This document shows positions 14,843 to 21,729 of a stretch of 22,370 nt of DNA, one piece after another. The DNA is from Gammaproteobacteria bacterium (GTDB lineage Bacteria; Pseudomonadota; Gammaproteobacteria; Xanthomonadales; Marinicellaceae): contig JAUHZH010000002.1 in NCBI GenBank assembly GCA_030426065.1, forward strand, positions 1 to 22,370, in the 5' to 3' direction. How positions within the stretch are numbered: the stretch's first letter is position 1; each line of letters opens with the position of its first letter. The position numbers were made by a program, and so were the translations under genes. The notes below the pieces were generated by a model. The model had not been told where the DNA came from, made no database searches, and saw only the letters and a program-made list of their open reading frames with translations.

Positions 14843-15358
14843 TTAGAACTGCCTCCAATTGCTGGTGTTGTTGGCCACCAGTCGTTGTTGGGCCCATCGG
14901 TTGTTGGCGTGACAGATCGCTATCGCCAATCCATCGGCCGCATCCGATTGGACATTTTCTTTTAAATTCAATAACAAACGAACCATGTACTGCACTTGTG
15001 CTTTGTCAGCGCCGCCCTTGCCGACCACCGCTTGCTTGATCGCTTTTGGGGCATATTCATGGACCACAATGTCATTGGCAACGGTCGCACAAATCGCCGC
15101 GCCACGTGCTTGGCCCAATTTCAAAGCCGATGCGGCATTCTTGGCCATGAAGACGTTTTCTATCGCCATTTCCTGAGGTCTGTACGTGTTGATCACGTCA
15201 TTGATGCCTTCGAAAATGGTGCGTAACCTGAGTGGAAAATCGCCGTCACCGCATGCGATGGTTTCATGGTGAACATGGACCACTTTTTGTTGGGCACAGT
15301 CAATGATGCCAATGCCTGTCATGCGTGAGCCTGGGTCTATGCCGAGGATGCGAATCAT
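14843..15358 (-). CDS. ruvC: RuvC Holliday-junction resolvase
   Basis: The endonuclease that cuts Holliday junctions symmetrically after branch migration. 171 residues. Catalytic acids are visible in family context: ILGIDPGSRMTG (Asp7 in E. coli numbering), MAIENVFM (Glu66) and SDAADGLAIAICH (the Asp138/Asp141 pair). ATG 15358 matches the family N-terminus (MIRILGIDPGS); a TTG at 15376 would add six residues without support. It is the first gene of a run of ten closely spaced minus-strand genes, divergent from xth. The usual upstream neighbour yebC is absent here. Confidence 0.96.
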   Translation of the reverse strand: MIRILGIDPGSRMTGIGIIDCAQQKVVHVHHETIACGDGDFPLRLRTIFEGINDVINTYRPQEMAIENVFMAKNAASALKLGQARGAAICATVANDIVVHEYAPKAIKQAVVGKGGADKAQVQYMVRLLLNLKENVQSDAADGLAIAICHANNRWAQQRLVANNTSNWRQF

Positions 15359-15445
15359 TTGGGTTGATGTCTTCAAATGCTTTATTGTAAGCCAAGACCA
15401 TAAAGCTTTGGTGAATTTATCTTTTTAGAGCATGTGGCCATTATC

Positions 15446-15454
15446 TGTTATAGT
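15446..15454 (+). promoter_or_regulatory. Candidate xth promoter, extended -10
   Basis: TGTTATAGT is an extended -10 (TGn plus TATAGT, five of six matches), 28 bases upstream of the xth ATG. No convincing -35 is seen at 17 bases. Confidence 0.4.
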
Positions 15455-15482
15455 GCTTATTTTATTCACCACTCGATCTCAA

Positions 15483-16250
15483 ATGAAAATAGCTTCTTGG
15501 AATGTCAACTCCCTGAATGTACGCTTGCAACATGTGTTGGACTGGCTTGAATCTGATGCACCCGATGTTTTGGCGCTTCAGGAAACCAAAATGACCGATG
15601 AGGCATTTCCTGCTGAAGCCATCAAAGAAGCGGGATATCAGGTGGTTTATTCAGGTCAGAAAACCTACAATGGCGTTGCCATTTTGGCCAAATCAGCACC
15701 TCAAGACGTCATCACAGACATCTCTGGTTTAGATGACCCACAAAGGCGCATCCTCGCCGCCACTGTTAATGATGTTCGCATCATTGATTTGTATGTGGTC
15801 AATGGCTCGGCTCCTGGAACCGATAAATTTGCCTATAAAATGCATTGGTTGGAACAAGTGACAACCTTCATTGAACAACAAATTGCCGAATACGGTGATG
15901 TGGTGGTTTTGGGTGATTTCAACATCGCTCCCGATGATCGGGATGTCCATGATCCCATCAAATGGAAAGACAAAATACTGTGTACTCAAGAAGAACGGTC
16001 GGCACTGAACACTATTTTAGATTTGGGTCTACAAGACACCTTCCGGTTGTTACATGACGATGCCGGTTTTTATTCTTGGTGGGATTATCGAATGAACGGT
16101 TTTGCTCGAAACTTAGGGTTGCGCATTGACCTGGTGCTCTGTACTGATGAGTTATCTGAAGCATTGACTTCTGCGTACATCGATCTGGAGCCACGAAAAA
16201 AAGAACGTCCCTCTGACCACACCCCTGTGGTGGCTGAATTTGATTGGTGA
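15483..16250 (+). CDS. xth: Exodeoxyribonuclease III, AP endonuclease
   Basis: A base-excision repair enzyme of the exonuclease III/APE1 family that cleaves 5' of abasic sites and trims 3' blocks. 255 residues. Family motifs are in order: KIASWNVNSLNVRL (metal-site Asn), VLALQETKM (catalytic Glu34), VVVLGDFNIAPDDRDV (Asp/Asn pair), DTFR, SWWDYRMNGFARNLGLRIDLVL and the terminal SDHTPVVAEF with the catalytic His. ATG 15483 is chosen from the family N-terminus; the frame is open 17 codons further upstream, through the promoter region. The stop overlaps the GTG of the cytochrome gene (GTGA). xthA and exoA are alternative gene names. Confidence 0.95.
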   Translation: MKIASWNVNSLNVRLQHVLDWLESDAPDVLALQETKMTDEAFPAEAIKEAGYQVVYSGQKTYNGVAILAKSAPQDVITDISGLDDPQRRILAATVNDVRIIDLYVVNGSAPGTDKFAYKMHWLEQVTTFIEQQIAEYGDVVVLGDFNIAPDDRDVHDPIKWKDKILCTQEERSALNTILDLGLQDTFRLLHDDAGFYSWWDYRMNGFARNLGLRIDLVLCTDELSEALTSAYIDLEPRKKERPSDHTPVVAEFDW

Positions 16251-16780
16251 GCGAGGTGACTGAAAAATACGACGGATTGACACGCATCATCCATTGGTCA
16301 TCTGCCCTGTTGCTGATCGGGTTGTTTGTCTCAGGATGGATCATGGTGGATTTGGATTATTACAGCCCCTGGTACCAAACCTTACCCCAGTGGCACCAAC
16401 TGATTGGTTTGCTGGTTATGTTTCTTTGGGTTCTTAAACTATTTCGACTGAAAAGATCAACCCAATTGGCAGCCCTGTCCAGCCACAGCCGAACAGAAGT
16501 GCTGTTGGCACGGTGTGTGAAGGTTTTGTTTTACGTCTTGGTCTTCATCATCACCCTGTCTGGTTATTTTTTCAGTACCGGTGGCGATGACGTGGTGATT
16601 TTGTTTGAATCCTTGAAATTACCGCAACTGCTCACATTATCTTCACAACAAATAGATACAATGGCTTGGTTACACGAATACTTGGCCTATGCTTTGATGG
16701 TGCTGGCAGGGTTGCACGCCTTGGCCGCCATCAAACACCACACCTTGGATCGTGACCACACATTAAAACGCATGCTATGA
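16247..16780 (+). CDS. Cytochrome b561 family protein
   Basis: An inner-membrane di-haem cytochrome b561 (CybB-like), probably moving electrons from quinol or superoxide. 177 residues with four predicted helices (about 14-35, 48-66, 90-110 and 143-163). Likely haem-ligand His residues are His16 (RIIHW), His50 (PQWHQLIG), His143 (AWLHEYLAY) and His157 (AGLHALAA). The ending KHHTLDRDHTLKRML is characteristic. GTG 16247 overlaps the xth stop; TTG 16244 and GTG 16256 are alternatives, none with a strong ribosome site. The pairing with yceI, nine bases downstream, is common: cytochrome b561 and YceI often occur together. Confidence 0.9.
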   Translation: MSEVTEKYDGLTRIIHWSSALLLIGLFVSGWIMVDLDYYSPWYQTLPQWHQLIGLLVMFLWVLKLFRLKRSTQLAALSSHSRTEVLLARCVKVLFYVLVFIITLSGYFFSTGGDDVVILFESLKLPQLLTLSSQQIDTMAWLHEYLAYALMVLAGLHALAAIKHHTLDRDHTLKRML

Positions 16781-16789
16781 GGAAATAAC

Positions 16790-17356
16790 ATGAAATTAAA
16801 AACTTTAACACTTGGCCTGATGATGGCCGCCGGCTTAAGCCACGCAGACACTTACAACATCGACACCAAAGGTGCCCATGCTTTTGTTCAATTCAAAATC
16901 CAGCACTTGGGATACTCTTGGCTCTACGGTCGATTTGATGAGTTTTCAGGTACTTTTGACTATGATGAGAAAAACCCTGCTGCTGCAAAAATCGAAATGA
17001 CCGTCAATACCGCCAGCGTCAATTCGAACCACACCTTGAGAGACAAGCACTTGAGGAGTGATGATTTTTTGAACGTTGAGGCACACCCTGAAGCCAAATT
17101 CACCAGCACCGGTTTCACAGAAGGAGAAAATGGCCATGGCAGCATGACCGGTGATTTGACTTTAAACGGCGTCACCCAACCAGTGACATTGGATGTTCAA
17201 TTCATTGGTGCAGGAAAAGACCCTTGGGGCGGTTTCAGACGCGGTTATGAAGCCACCACAGAAATCAAATTATCCGATTTTAAAATCAAAAAATCTTTGG
17301 GCCCAAAATCTGAAACTTTGTTGTTGACAGTTTCAGTTGAAGGCATCAAACAATAA
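16790..17356 (+). CDS. yceI: YceI family periplasmic lipocalin-like protein
   Basis: A secreted 188-residue beta-barrel protein of the YceI family, which binds isoprenoid chains such as polyprenyl or ubiquinone-like ligands. The signal peptide MKLKTLTLGLMMAAGLSHA (1-19) is followed by DTYNIDTKGAHAFVQFKIQHLGYSWLYGRF, the classic N-terminus of the mature protein. HLRSDDFLNVEAHPEAKFTST, GDLTLNGVTQPVTLDV and RRGYEATTEIKLSDF are conserved blocks. AGGA six to nine bases before the ATG sets the start. It is the last gene of xth-cytochrome b561-yceI and is followed by a terminator. A role with the cytochrome in quinone-linked redox chemistry is inferred. Confidence 0.94.
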   Translation: MKLKTLTLGLMMAAGLSHADTYNIDTKGAHAFVQFKIQHLGYSWLYGRFDEFSGTFDYDEKNPAAAKIEMTVNTASVNSNHTLRDKHLRSDDFLNVEAHPEAKFTSTGFTEGENGHGSMTGDLTLNGVTQPVTLDVQFIGAGKDPWGGFRRGYEATTEIKLSDFKIKKSLGPKSETLLLTVSVEGIKQ

Positions 17357-17372
17357 AAGAAAAATCAACTTG

Positions 17373-17403
17373 AAAAAAGCACCCTTCACGGTGCTTTTTT
17401 TTT
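17373..17403 (+). terminator. Intrinsic terminator after yceI
   Basis: GCACC pairs with GGTGC around the loop CTTCAC, extended by an A-run before and a nine-T run after the stem. It is 17 bases past the yceI stop. The A-run and T-run would also let it act in the minus direction. Confidence 0.85.
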
Positions 17404-17664
17404 GCCTCTGAGATTGCCTGAAATGGATTTTTAAAAGACCAGAACCCAAAGGCTTCATCAAATCACCCTCATCAGTTTTATTTTCACACGATGTAAGTTA
17501 TTGATAGATAAAGAAATATAGACAAAAATTCAGGTTAAATTATCTGGGTTGTTTTTTGTAGAAAATAGAACAAAAATACATTGGTCCCGCACAAACTGCA
17601 AGCGGCAGCCATTTTCTTCAATGACATCGAATTTTTATTAAGTTCAGAAGGGTTTTTTAAAGAA
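17404..17664. other. AT-rich gap with no gene recognised
   Basis: Between the yceI terminator and tRNA-Lys there is AT-rich DNA with no frame that resembles a gene on either strand. A short CTGC/GCAG inverted repeat near 17597-17609 has no T-run. No convincing terminator for the minus-strand tRNA was found. Confidence 0.4.
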
Positions 17665-17740
17665 TGGTGGGTCGTATAGGATTTGAACCTATGACCAATG
17701 GATTAAAAGTCCACTGCTCTACCAGCTGAGCTAACGACCC
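17665..17740 (-). tRNA. tRNA-Lys (anticodon UUU)
   Basis: A 76-base tRNA with encoded CCA. The acceptor stem pairs GGGTCGT (17740-17734) with ACGACCC (17675-17669). The D arm contains AGCTCAGCTGGTAGAGC. The anticodon loop CTTTTAA (17709-17703) puts TTT at 17707-17705, read as Lys(UUU). The T arm reads ATAGGTTCAAATCCTAT. All four arms fold correctly. Confidence 0.97.
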
Positions 17741-17779
17741 ATTCAGGAGTTTTTAGATTGGCTTGCGCCGAGGTGCGAA

Positions 17780-17808
17780 ATAATATGCGAAACACCATGA
17801 ATTGGCAA
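17780..17808 (-). promoter_or_regulatory. Promoter of tRNA-Lys
   Basis: On the minus strand TTGCCA (17808-17803) and TATTAT (17785-17780) are separated by exactly 17 bases, about 40 bases upstream of the mature tRNA. The bases just after the -10 include CGCACC, a fairly G+C-rich discriminator as seen at growth-rate-controlled promoters. The tRNA is thus probably transcribed independently of the DUF3465 gene. Confidence 0.6.
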
Positions 17809-17838
17809 GCTTTTTTTTACAGCTTTTTTTAAATTACA

Positions 17839-18246
17839 TCATTCATAAGTTTTCTTTTTGTGTGTGATAAAACCATTTGGGTGAATCCCTTTGGGGTCTT
17901 TGTGGGTCCAGTGAATCAAGCCGCCTTTTTCATTCCACTCATACTCACCATAAACCCACACATAATCATCTTTTTTTATGGGGACACGAGGTGCCAAATC
18001 GATGTTGTGAACAATCAAAACCGTTAAATCGTTGGTCAGGATGATGAATTTCTGGTGACGCGAACCTTTTGTGTCATCTGGCAGGATGCGCAACACTCGG
18101 CCAAACACTTTGACTTGTTGGTCCGAGATTTGTTGCTCAAAATAATCCCTGATTTGGGTTTCAGGTTCTGGTGGGGTCGATGTGGTGAAGATGATGGCCA
18201 ATAAAATGGCCACCATCATGCCAATAGAAAAAGCGGGTTTCTTCAC
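17839..18246 (-). CDS. DUF3465 family protein, probably exported
   Basis: A 135-residue protein with the DUF3465 signature: VLRILPDDTKGSRHQKFIIL, VHNIDLAPRVPIKKDDYV, GEYEWNEKGGLIHWTHKDPKGIHPNGFI. The family has an OB-like all-beta pattern and unknown function. The first 23 residues form a signal peptide or membrane anchor (PAFSIGMMVAILLAIIFTTS). The GTG at 18246 overlaps the TGA of the glutaredoxin fusion (GTGA), implying coupling; an internal ATG ten codons in would shorten the signal. It is the last gene of gyrB-grx-DUF3465. KGSRHQ and IHWTHKDP are the residues most likely to matter. Confidence 0.85.
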   Translation of the reverse strand: MKKPAFSIGMMVAILLAIIFTTSTPPEPETQIRDYFEQQISDQQVKVFGRVLRILPDDTKGSRHQKFIILTNDLTVLIVHNIDLAPRVPIKKDDYVWVYGEYEWNEKGGLIHWTHKDPKGIHPNGFITHKKKTYE

Positions 18247-19136
18247 TGCCAGTTGTTGTAACCACCGCTCAAATTGTAAACTTCAGTGAATCCTTTTTTC
18301 CTGAAAAATTCTGCAGCAGCCATCGAAGATTGACCCACTTGGCAAACAAACACCAATGGCGTGTCTTTGGCCATTTTTTCAACTTCCGCTATGGCTGTTT
18401 TATCCAGTCTGACCGCACCATCCACCGTACCTTCTGCCACCATGGCTTCCGATCTGACATCATAAATTTTGGGGTTTGCCGTTTCAGACGCCATCCAGGA
18501 TCGAAGTTCATCCGAAGACAAGTCTTTCACAGCCGGTGGTTCATTGGGATTGTCTATGCGCAAGCCTGAGCCTTGTAACTCATCAACCCAAGTGATGGAC
18601 AGTCCTTGTGCCCTTTTGGCCGTACCAATGTCCATATACACCTTCAATTCACCCAAATCAGCAACCACTTCAAACCCTTTTGGCATTTCTAAGCTGAAGC
18701 GGGTATTGAATGACTCATCTATGGACAAAAACAATTGGTGGTCACCGGCCTCTGCCATGCCTTCTTTGATGTGAGCCAAAGCCTGTTCTGAAATGGTCAT
18801 TTGAGGTGGTGTGCGATCAGGTTGTTGCAAACCCAACAGTTCGTGTAACTCACCAGAATTGAACATTTCTGTGATGATGTCATTGCCACCAATCAACTCT
18901 TTCTTCACATACAATTGAGGAATGGTAGGCCACTGGCCATATTGCTTGATGCCCTCTCTGATTTCAGGATCTTCCAACACATTGAAGTGACCAAAATCAT
19001 CACCCAACAGGTCTTTGATGATTTTGACCGTGTTGCTGGAAAAACCACACATGGGCGTTTGTGGATTCCCTTTCATGAACAAAAACACTGGATTCTCATC
19101 CAACATTTTCTCAATTCTTTCTACTGCATTCGTCAT
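18243..19136 (-). CDS. Grx4-type glutaredoxin / A-type-like / rhodanese fusion
   Basis: A 297-residue cytoplasmic protein with three domains. Residues 1-105 are a monothiol glutaredoxin of the Grx4/GrxD class: FMKGNP, active site CGFS at 30-33, WPTIPQLYV and GGNDI. These bind a [2Fe-2S] cluster with glutathione and usually deliver it to targets with a BolA protein. Residues about 113-200 resemble an A-type Fe-S carrier (MTISEQALAHIKEGM, then GLSITWVDELQGSGLRIDNPN) but lack all three cluster Cys residues. Residues about 205-297 are a rhodanese domain with YDVRSE and the active loop CQVGQSS. Fused proteins of this kind occur in Xanthomonadales-like bacteria. The ATG is two bases after the gyrB stop, and it overlaps the DUF3465 gene. 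A role in Fe-S and sulfane-sulfur handling is inferred. Confidence 0.88.
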   Translation of the reverse strand: MTNAVERIEKMLDENPVFLFMKGNPQTPMCGFSSNTVKIIKDLLGDDFGHFNVLEDPEIREGIKQYGQWPTIPQLYVKKELIGGNDIITEMFNSGELHELLGLQQPDRTPPQMTISEQALAHIKEGMAEAGDHQLFLSIDESFNTRFSLEMPKGFEVVADLGELKVYMDIGTAKRAQGLSITWVDELQGSGLRIDNPNEPPAVKDLSSDELRSWMASETANPKIYDVRSEAMVAEGTVDGAVRLDKTAIAEVEKMAKDTPLVFVCQVGQSSMAAAEFFRKKGFTEVYNLSGGYNNWQ

Positions 19137-19138
19137 GC

Positions 19139-21523
19139 TTATACATCCAAATTGCTTGCACTCAGTGCATTTTCTTCAATAAATTGTCTGCGTGGTTCCA
19201 CCACATCTCCCATCAAAGTTGAAAAAACTTGATCGGCAGAAACTGCATCTTCGATGGTCACTTGTAACAGGCGACGTGTTTCTGGGTCCATGGTGGTTTC
19301 CCACAATTGTTCTGGGTTCATTTCACCCAGACCTTTGAATCGACTGATGGTCAACCCTTTTTTCGCCACCGAAAGCAAATGTTCCAAAACATCCGACGTG
19401 CTTTCGACCGGTGTTTGTACATCACCTTTTTGTAGGTATGAATCCGCTTTCAACAAATCGCTGTTTTGTGAGGCCACTTTCATGATTTGGCGGTACTCAG
19501 GCGAGTTAAAAAAGCTCAGGGTCAACAGGGTGTCTTGAACCAAACCATTGGCGTCTTTTCGACAAACCAACGCCTGTTTTTCAGCATCGTGGTGGACATG
19601 CCATTGCACACCCAAACGGTTATTTTGATTCAATAGTTTTTCTGCATCTGTCAGCCATTGTTCACGAACTGAATCCCAGTTGCTTTCGGTCACTTCAGGC
19701 AACAAGGCCAACTGCTCGACCAGTTTGGTGTCGTACAACAAGGCCAGTTTTTCTTCCACTTCTTTAACGGCGACCTGATCTTTCACCAACCGATACAAGG
19801 CATCCCCTTGCAAAGGCGGTAAATCACTTTGGTAATGCAAAGACACATCATCCAACGATCGATTCAACAAATATTCATTCATTTCCTCGTCGTCTTTCAA
19901 GTAATGTTCCTGTTTCCCTTTTTTGACTTTATAAAGCGGCGGTTGACCGATGTAAATATGGCCTCGATCAATCAACTCTGGCATTTGCCGGTACAAAAAG
20001 GTCAACAACAAAGTGCGGATGTGAGAGCCATCCACGTCGGCATCCGTCATGATGATGACTTTGTGGTAGCGCAATTTATCGGGATCAAAATCATGTTGAC
20101 CGATGCCACAACCCAATGCCGTGATCAAGGTACCCACTTCAGCTGATGACAACATTTTATCAAAACGGGCTTTTTCAACGTTCAGGATCTTGCCTTTCAA
20201 TGGCAAAATCGCTTGGTTCTTTCTGTTGCGGCCTTGTTTGGCTGAGCCACCGGCTGAATCACCCTCCACCAAGAATATTTCAGACAAAGTGGGGTCTTTC
20301 TCTTGGCAGTCTGCCAATTTACCCGGCAGCCCAGCTATGTCCAATGCGTCTTTTCTTCTCGTCATCTCACGGGCTTTGCGAGCCGCTTCTCTGGCGCGCG
20401 ATGCATCCATCACTTTTTCAGTCAAGACTTTCGCTTCTGTTGGGTTTTCCAACAGAAAATCGGCCAAGTTTTCACCAACACAAGACTCCACCACGCCTTT
20501 GATTTCAGACGAAACCAGCTTGTCTTTGGTTTGCGAAGAAAATTTAGGATCTGGCGATTTGACAGAAATGACAGCGATCAAACCTTCTCGACAATCATCA
20601 CCCGTCATGGCCGTTTTCTTTTTGGCGTTCTGATTGATGAAGTTGTTCATGGTTCGGGTCAAAGCACCACGAAAACCAGCCAAATGGGTACCACCGTCCT
20701 TTTGGGGGATGTTGTTGGTGAAACAAAACACCGATTCTCGATAGGAGTCGGTCCATTGCATGGCCACTTCCACGGCCGTTCCGTCTGTTTCTTCTTTTTT
20801 GAAATGAACCACGGTTTCATGCAGCGGCGTTTTGCGTTCTGCCAAATGATGTACGAAAGAAGCAATGCCGCCTTCGTATTCGAATTTCTTCTCTTCACCA
20901 CTGCGTTCGTCTTTCAGGTTGATGCGAACACCCGAATTCAAAAAGGACAACTCTCGCAAGCGCTTGGCCAGAATGTCAAAGTGAAATTCGGTGTCTGAAA
21001 ATATGTCAGACGAAGGCCAAAAACGAACCATGGTGCCGGTTCTGTCAGTACTTCCAGTGATTGCCAAATCGCTTTGTGGGTCTCCCAACTTGTAGTTTTG
21101 TTGGTAAACATTACCATTGCGATGGATTTCCAAATCCAAGCGCACACTCAAGGCATTAACGACTGATACACCAACGCCATGCAAACCACCCGACACCTTG
21201 TATGAATTGTCATCAAATTTACCGCCGGCGTGCAGCACCGTCATGATCACTTCTGCAGCAGACTTGCCCTCTTCGTGTTGATCTGTTGGTATGCCACGAC
21301 CATTGTCTTGAACTGAAACAGATCCATCACTGTGGATCACCACTTCAATGGTGTCACAATGACCAGCCAACGCCTCATCTATGGAGTTGTCAACCACCTC
21401 AAAAACCATGTGGTGTAAACCAGTGCCGTCATCGGTGTCACCGATGTACATGCCTGGTCTTTTGCGAACGGCATCCAAGCCTTTCAATACTTTGATATTC
21501 GACGAATCGTAATTTTCACTCAT
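19139..21523 (-). CDS. gyrB: DNA gyrase subunit B
   Basis: The ATPase subunit of DNA gyrase, which introduces negative supercoils with GyrA. 794 residues, near E. coli GyrB (804). The GHKL ATPase domain shows FEVVDNSIDEAL with Glu42 and Asn46, DNGRGIPTD and GGLHGVGVSVVNALS. The TOPRIM domain carries VEGDSAGGSAKQGRNR and MTDADVDGSHIRTLLLTF. A long insert of about 150 residues typical of gammaproteobacterial GyrB follows, then SRFKGLGEMNPEQLWETTMDP. ATG 21523 (MSENYDSSNI) is chosen; 33 further codons are open upstream but cover the promoter. A TGTTATAAT extended -10 lies 32 bases upstream. recF precedes it, the usual oriC-region order. grx follows two bases after the stop. Confidence 0.98.
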   Translation of the reverse strand: MSENYDSSNIKVLKGLDAVRKRPGMYIGDTDDGTGLHHMVFEVVDNSIDEALAGHCDTIEVVIHSDGSVSVQDNGRGIPTDQHEEGKSAAEVIMTVLHAGGKFDDNSYKVSGGLHGVGVSVVNALSVRLDLEIHRNGNVYQQNYKLGDPQSDLAITGSTDRTGTMVRFWPSSDIFSDTEFHFDILAKRLRELSFLNSGVRINLKDERSGEEKKFEYEGGIASFVHHLAERKTPLHETVVHFKKEETDGTAVEVAMQWTDSYRESVFCFTNNIPQKDGGTHLAGFRGALTRTMNNFINQNAKKKTAMTGDDCREGLIAVISVKSPDPKFSSQTKDKLVSSEIKGVVESCVGENLADFLLENPTEAKVLTEKVMDASRAREAARKAREMTRRKDALDIAGLPGKLADCQEKDPTLSEIFLVEGDSAGGSAKQGRNRKNQAILPLKGKILNVEKARFDKMLSSAEVGTLITALGCGIGQHDFDPDKLRYHKVIIMTDADVDGSHIRTLLLTFLYRQMPELIDRGHIYIGQPPLYKVKKGKQEHYLKDDEEMNEYLLNRSLDDVSLHYQSDLPPLQGDALYRLVKDQVAVKEVEEKLALLYDTKLVEQLALLPEVTESNWDSVREQWLTDAEKLLNQNNRLGVQWHVHHDAEKQALVCRKDANGLVQDTLLTLSFFNSPEYRQIMKVASQNSDLLKADSYLQKGDVQTPVESTSDVLEHLLSVAKKGLTISRFKGLGEMNPEQLWETTMDPETRRLLQVTIEDAVSADQVFSTLMGDVVEPRRQFIEENALSASNLDV

Positions 21524-21554
21524 GAGCGAATTGCTTTCATTTAATAGACGGGAG

Positions 21555-21563
21555 ATTATAACA
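21555..21563 (-). promoter_or_regulatory. Candidate gyrB promoter, extended -10
   Basis: TGTTATAAT on the minus strand is a perfect extended -10 (TGn plus TATAAT). The G+C-rich CTCCCG follows it. No good -35 is seen; the supercoiling-sensitive gyrB promoters known in other bacteria are often of this type. Confidence 0.5.
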
Positions 21564-21729
21564 TTGAAAGCCAATCCCTGCCCACAGGATATCGGGTCTG
21601 AGGATGAGAATATGGCATCCATTCACCACCATAAATGGAACATGTCCATGTTTTTAATTCACACCTTGTGTACTGATTGAATGAGCGCCTGCAGCAAGGT
21701 TATGACAAGCAATCAGCCAGACAACCCAT
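21564..21729. other. recF-gyrB intergenic region
   Basis: Between the recF stop and the gyrB promoter there is no coding frame that looks real. It holds an inverted repeat AACATG-TC-CATGTT (21639-21652), roughly 75 bases upstream of the gyrB -10, which could bind a regulator. No clear recF terminator and no DnaA boxes (TTATCCACA) were seen. Confidence 0.3.

Noticed and set aside
15359..15376. TTG start adding six residues to ruvC
   Set aside because: The family N-terminus matches ATG 15358, and the added residues resemble nothing in RuvC.
20303..20998. 231-codon plus-strand frame inside gyrB
   Set aside because: It is antisense to the conserved transducer and TOPRIM region of gyrB; no recognisable motifs or start site.
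21524..21622. 33-codon N-terminal extension of gyrB
   Set aside because: It would cover the TGTTATAAT promoter; the family start is near MSENYDSS.
21524..21729. Replication origin between recF and gyrB
   Set aside because: No DnaA boxes or AT-rich unwinding repeats were seen; oriC is more likely beyond dnaA outside the window.
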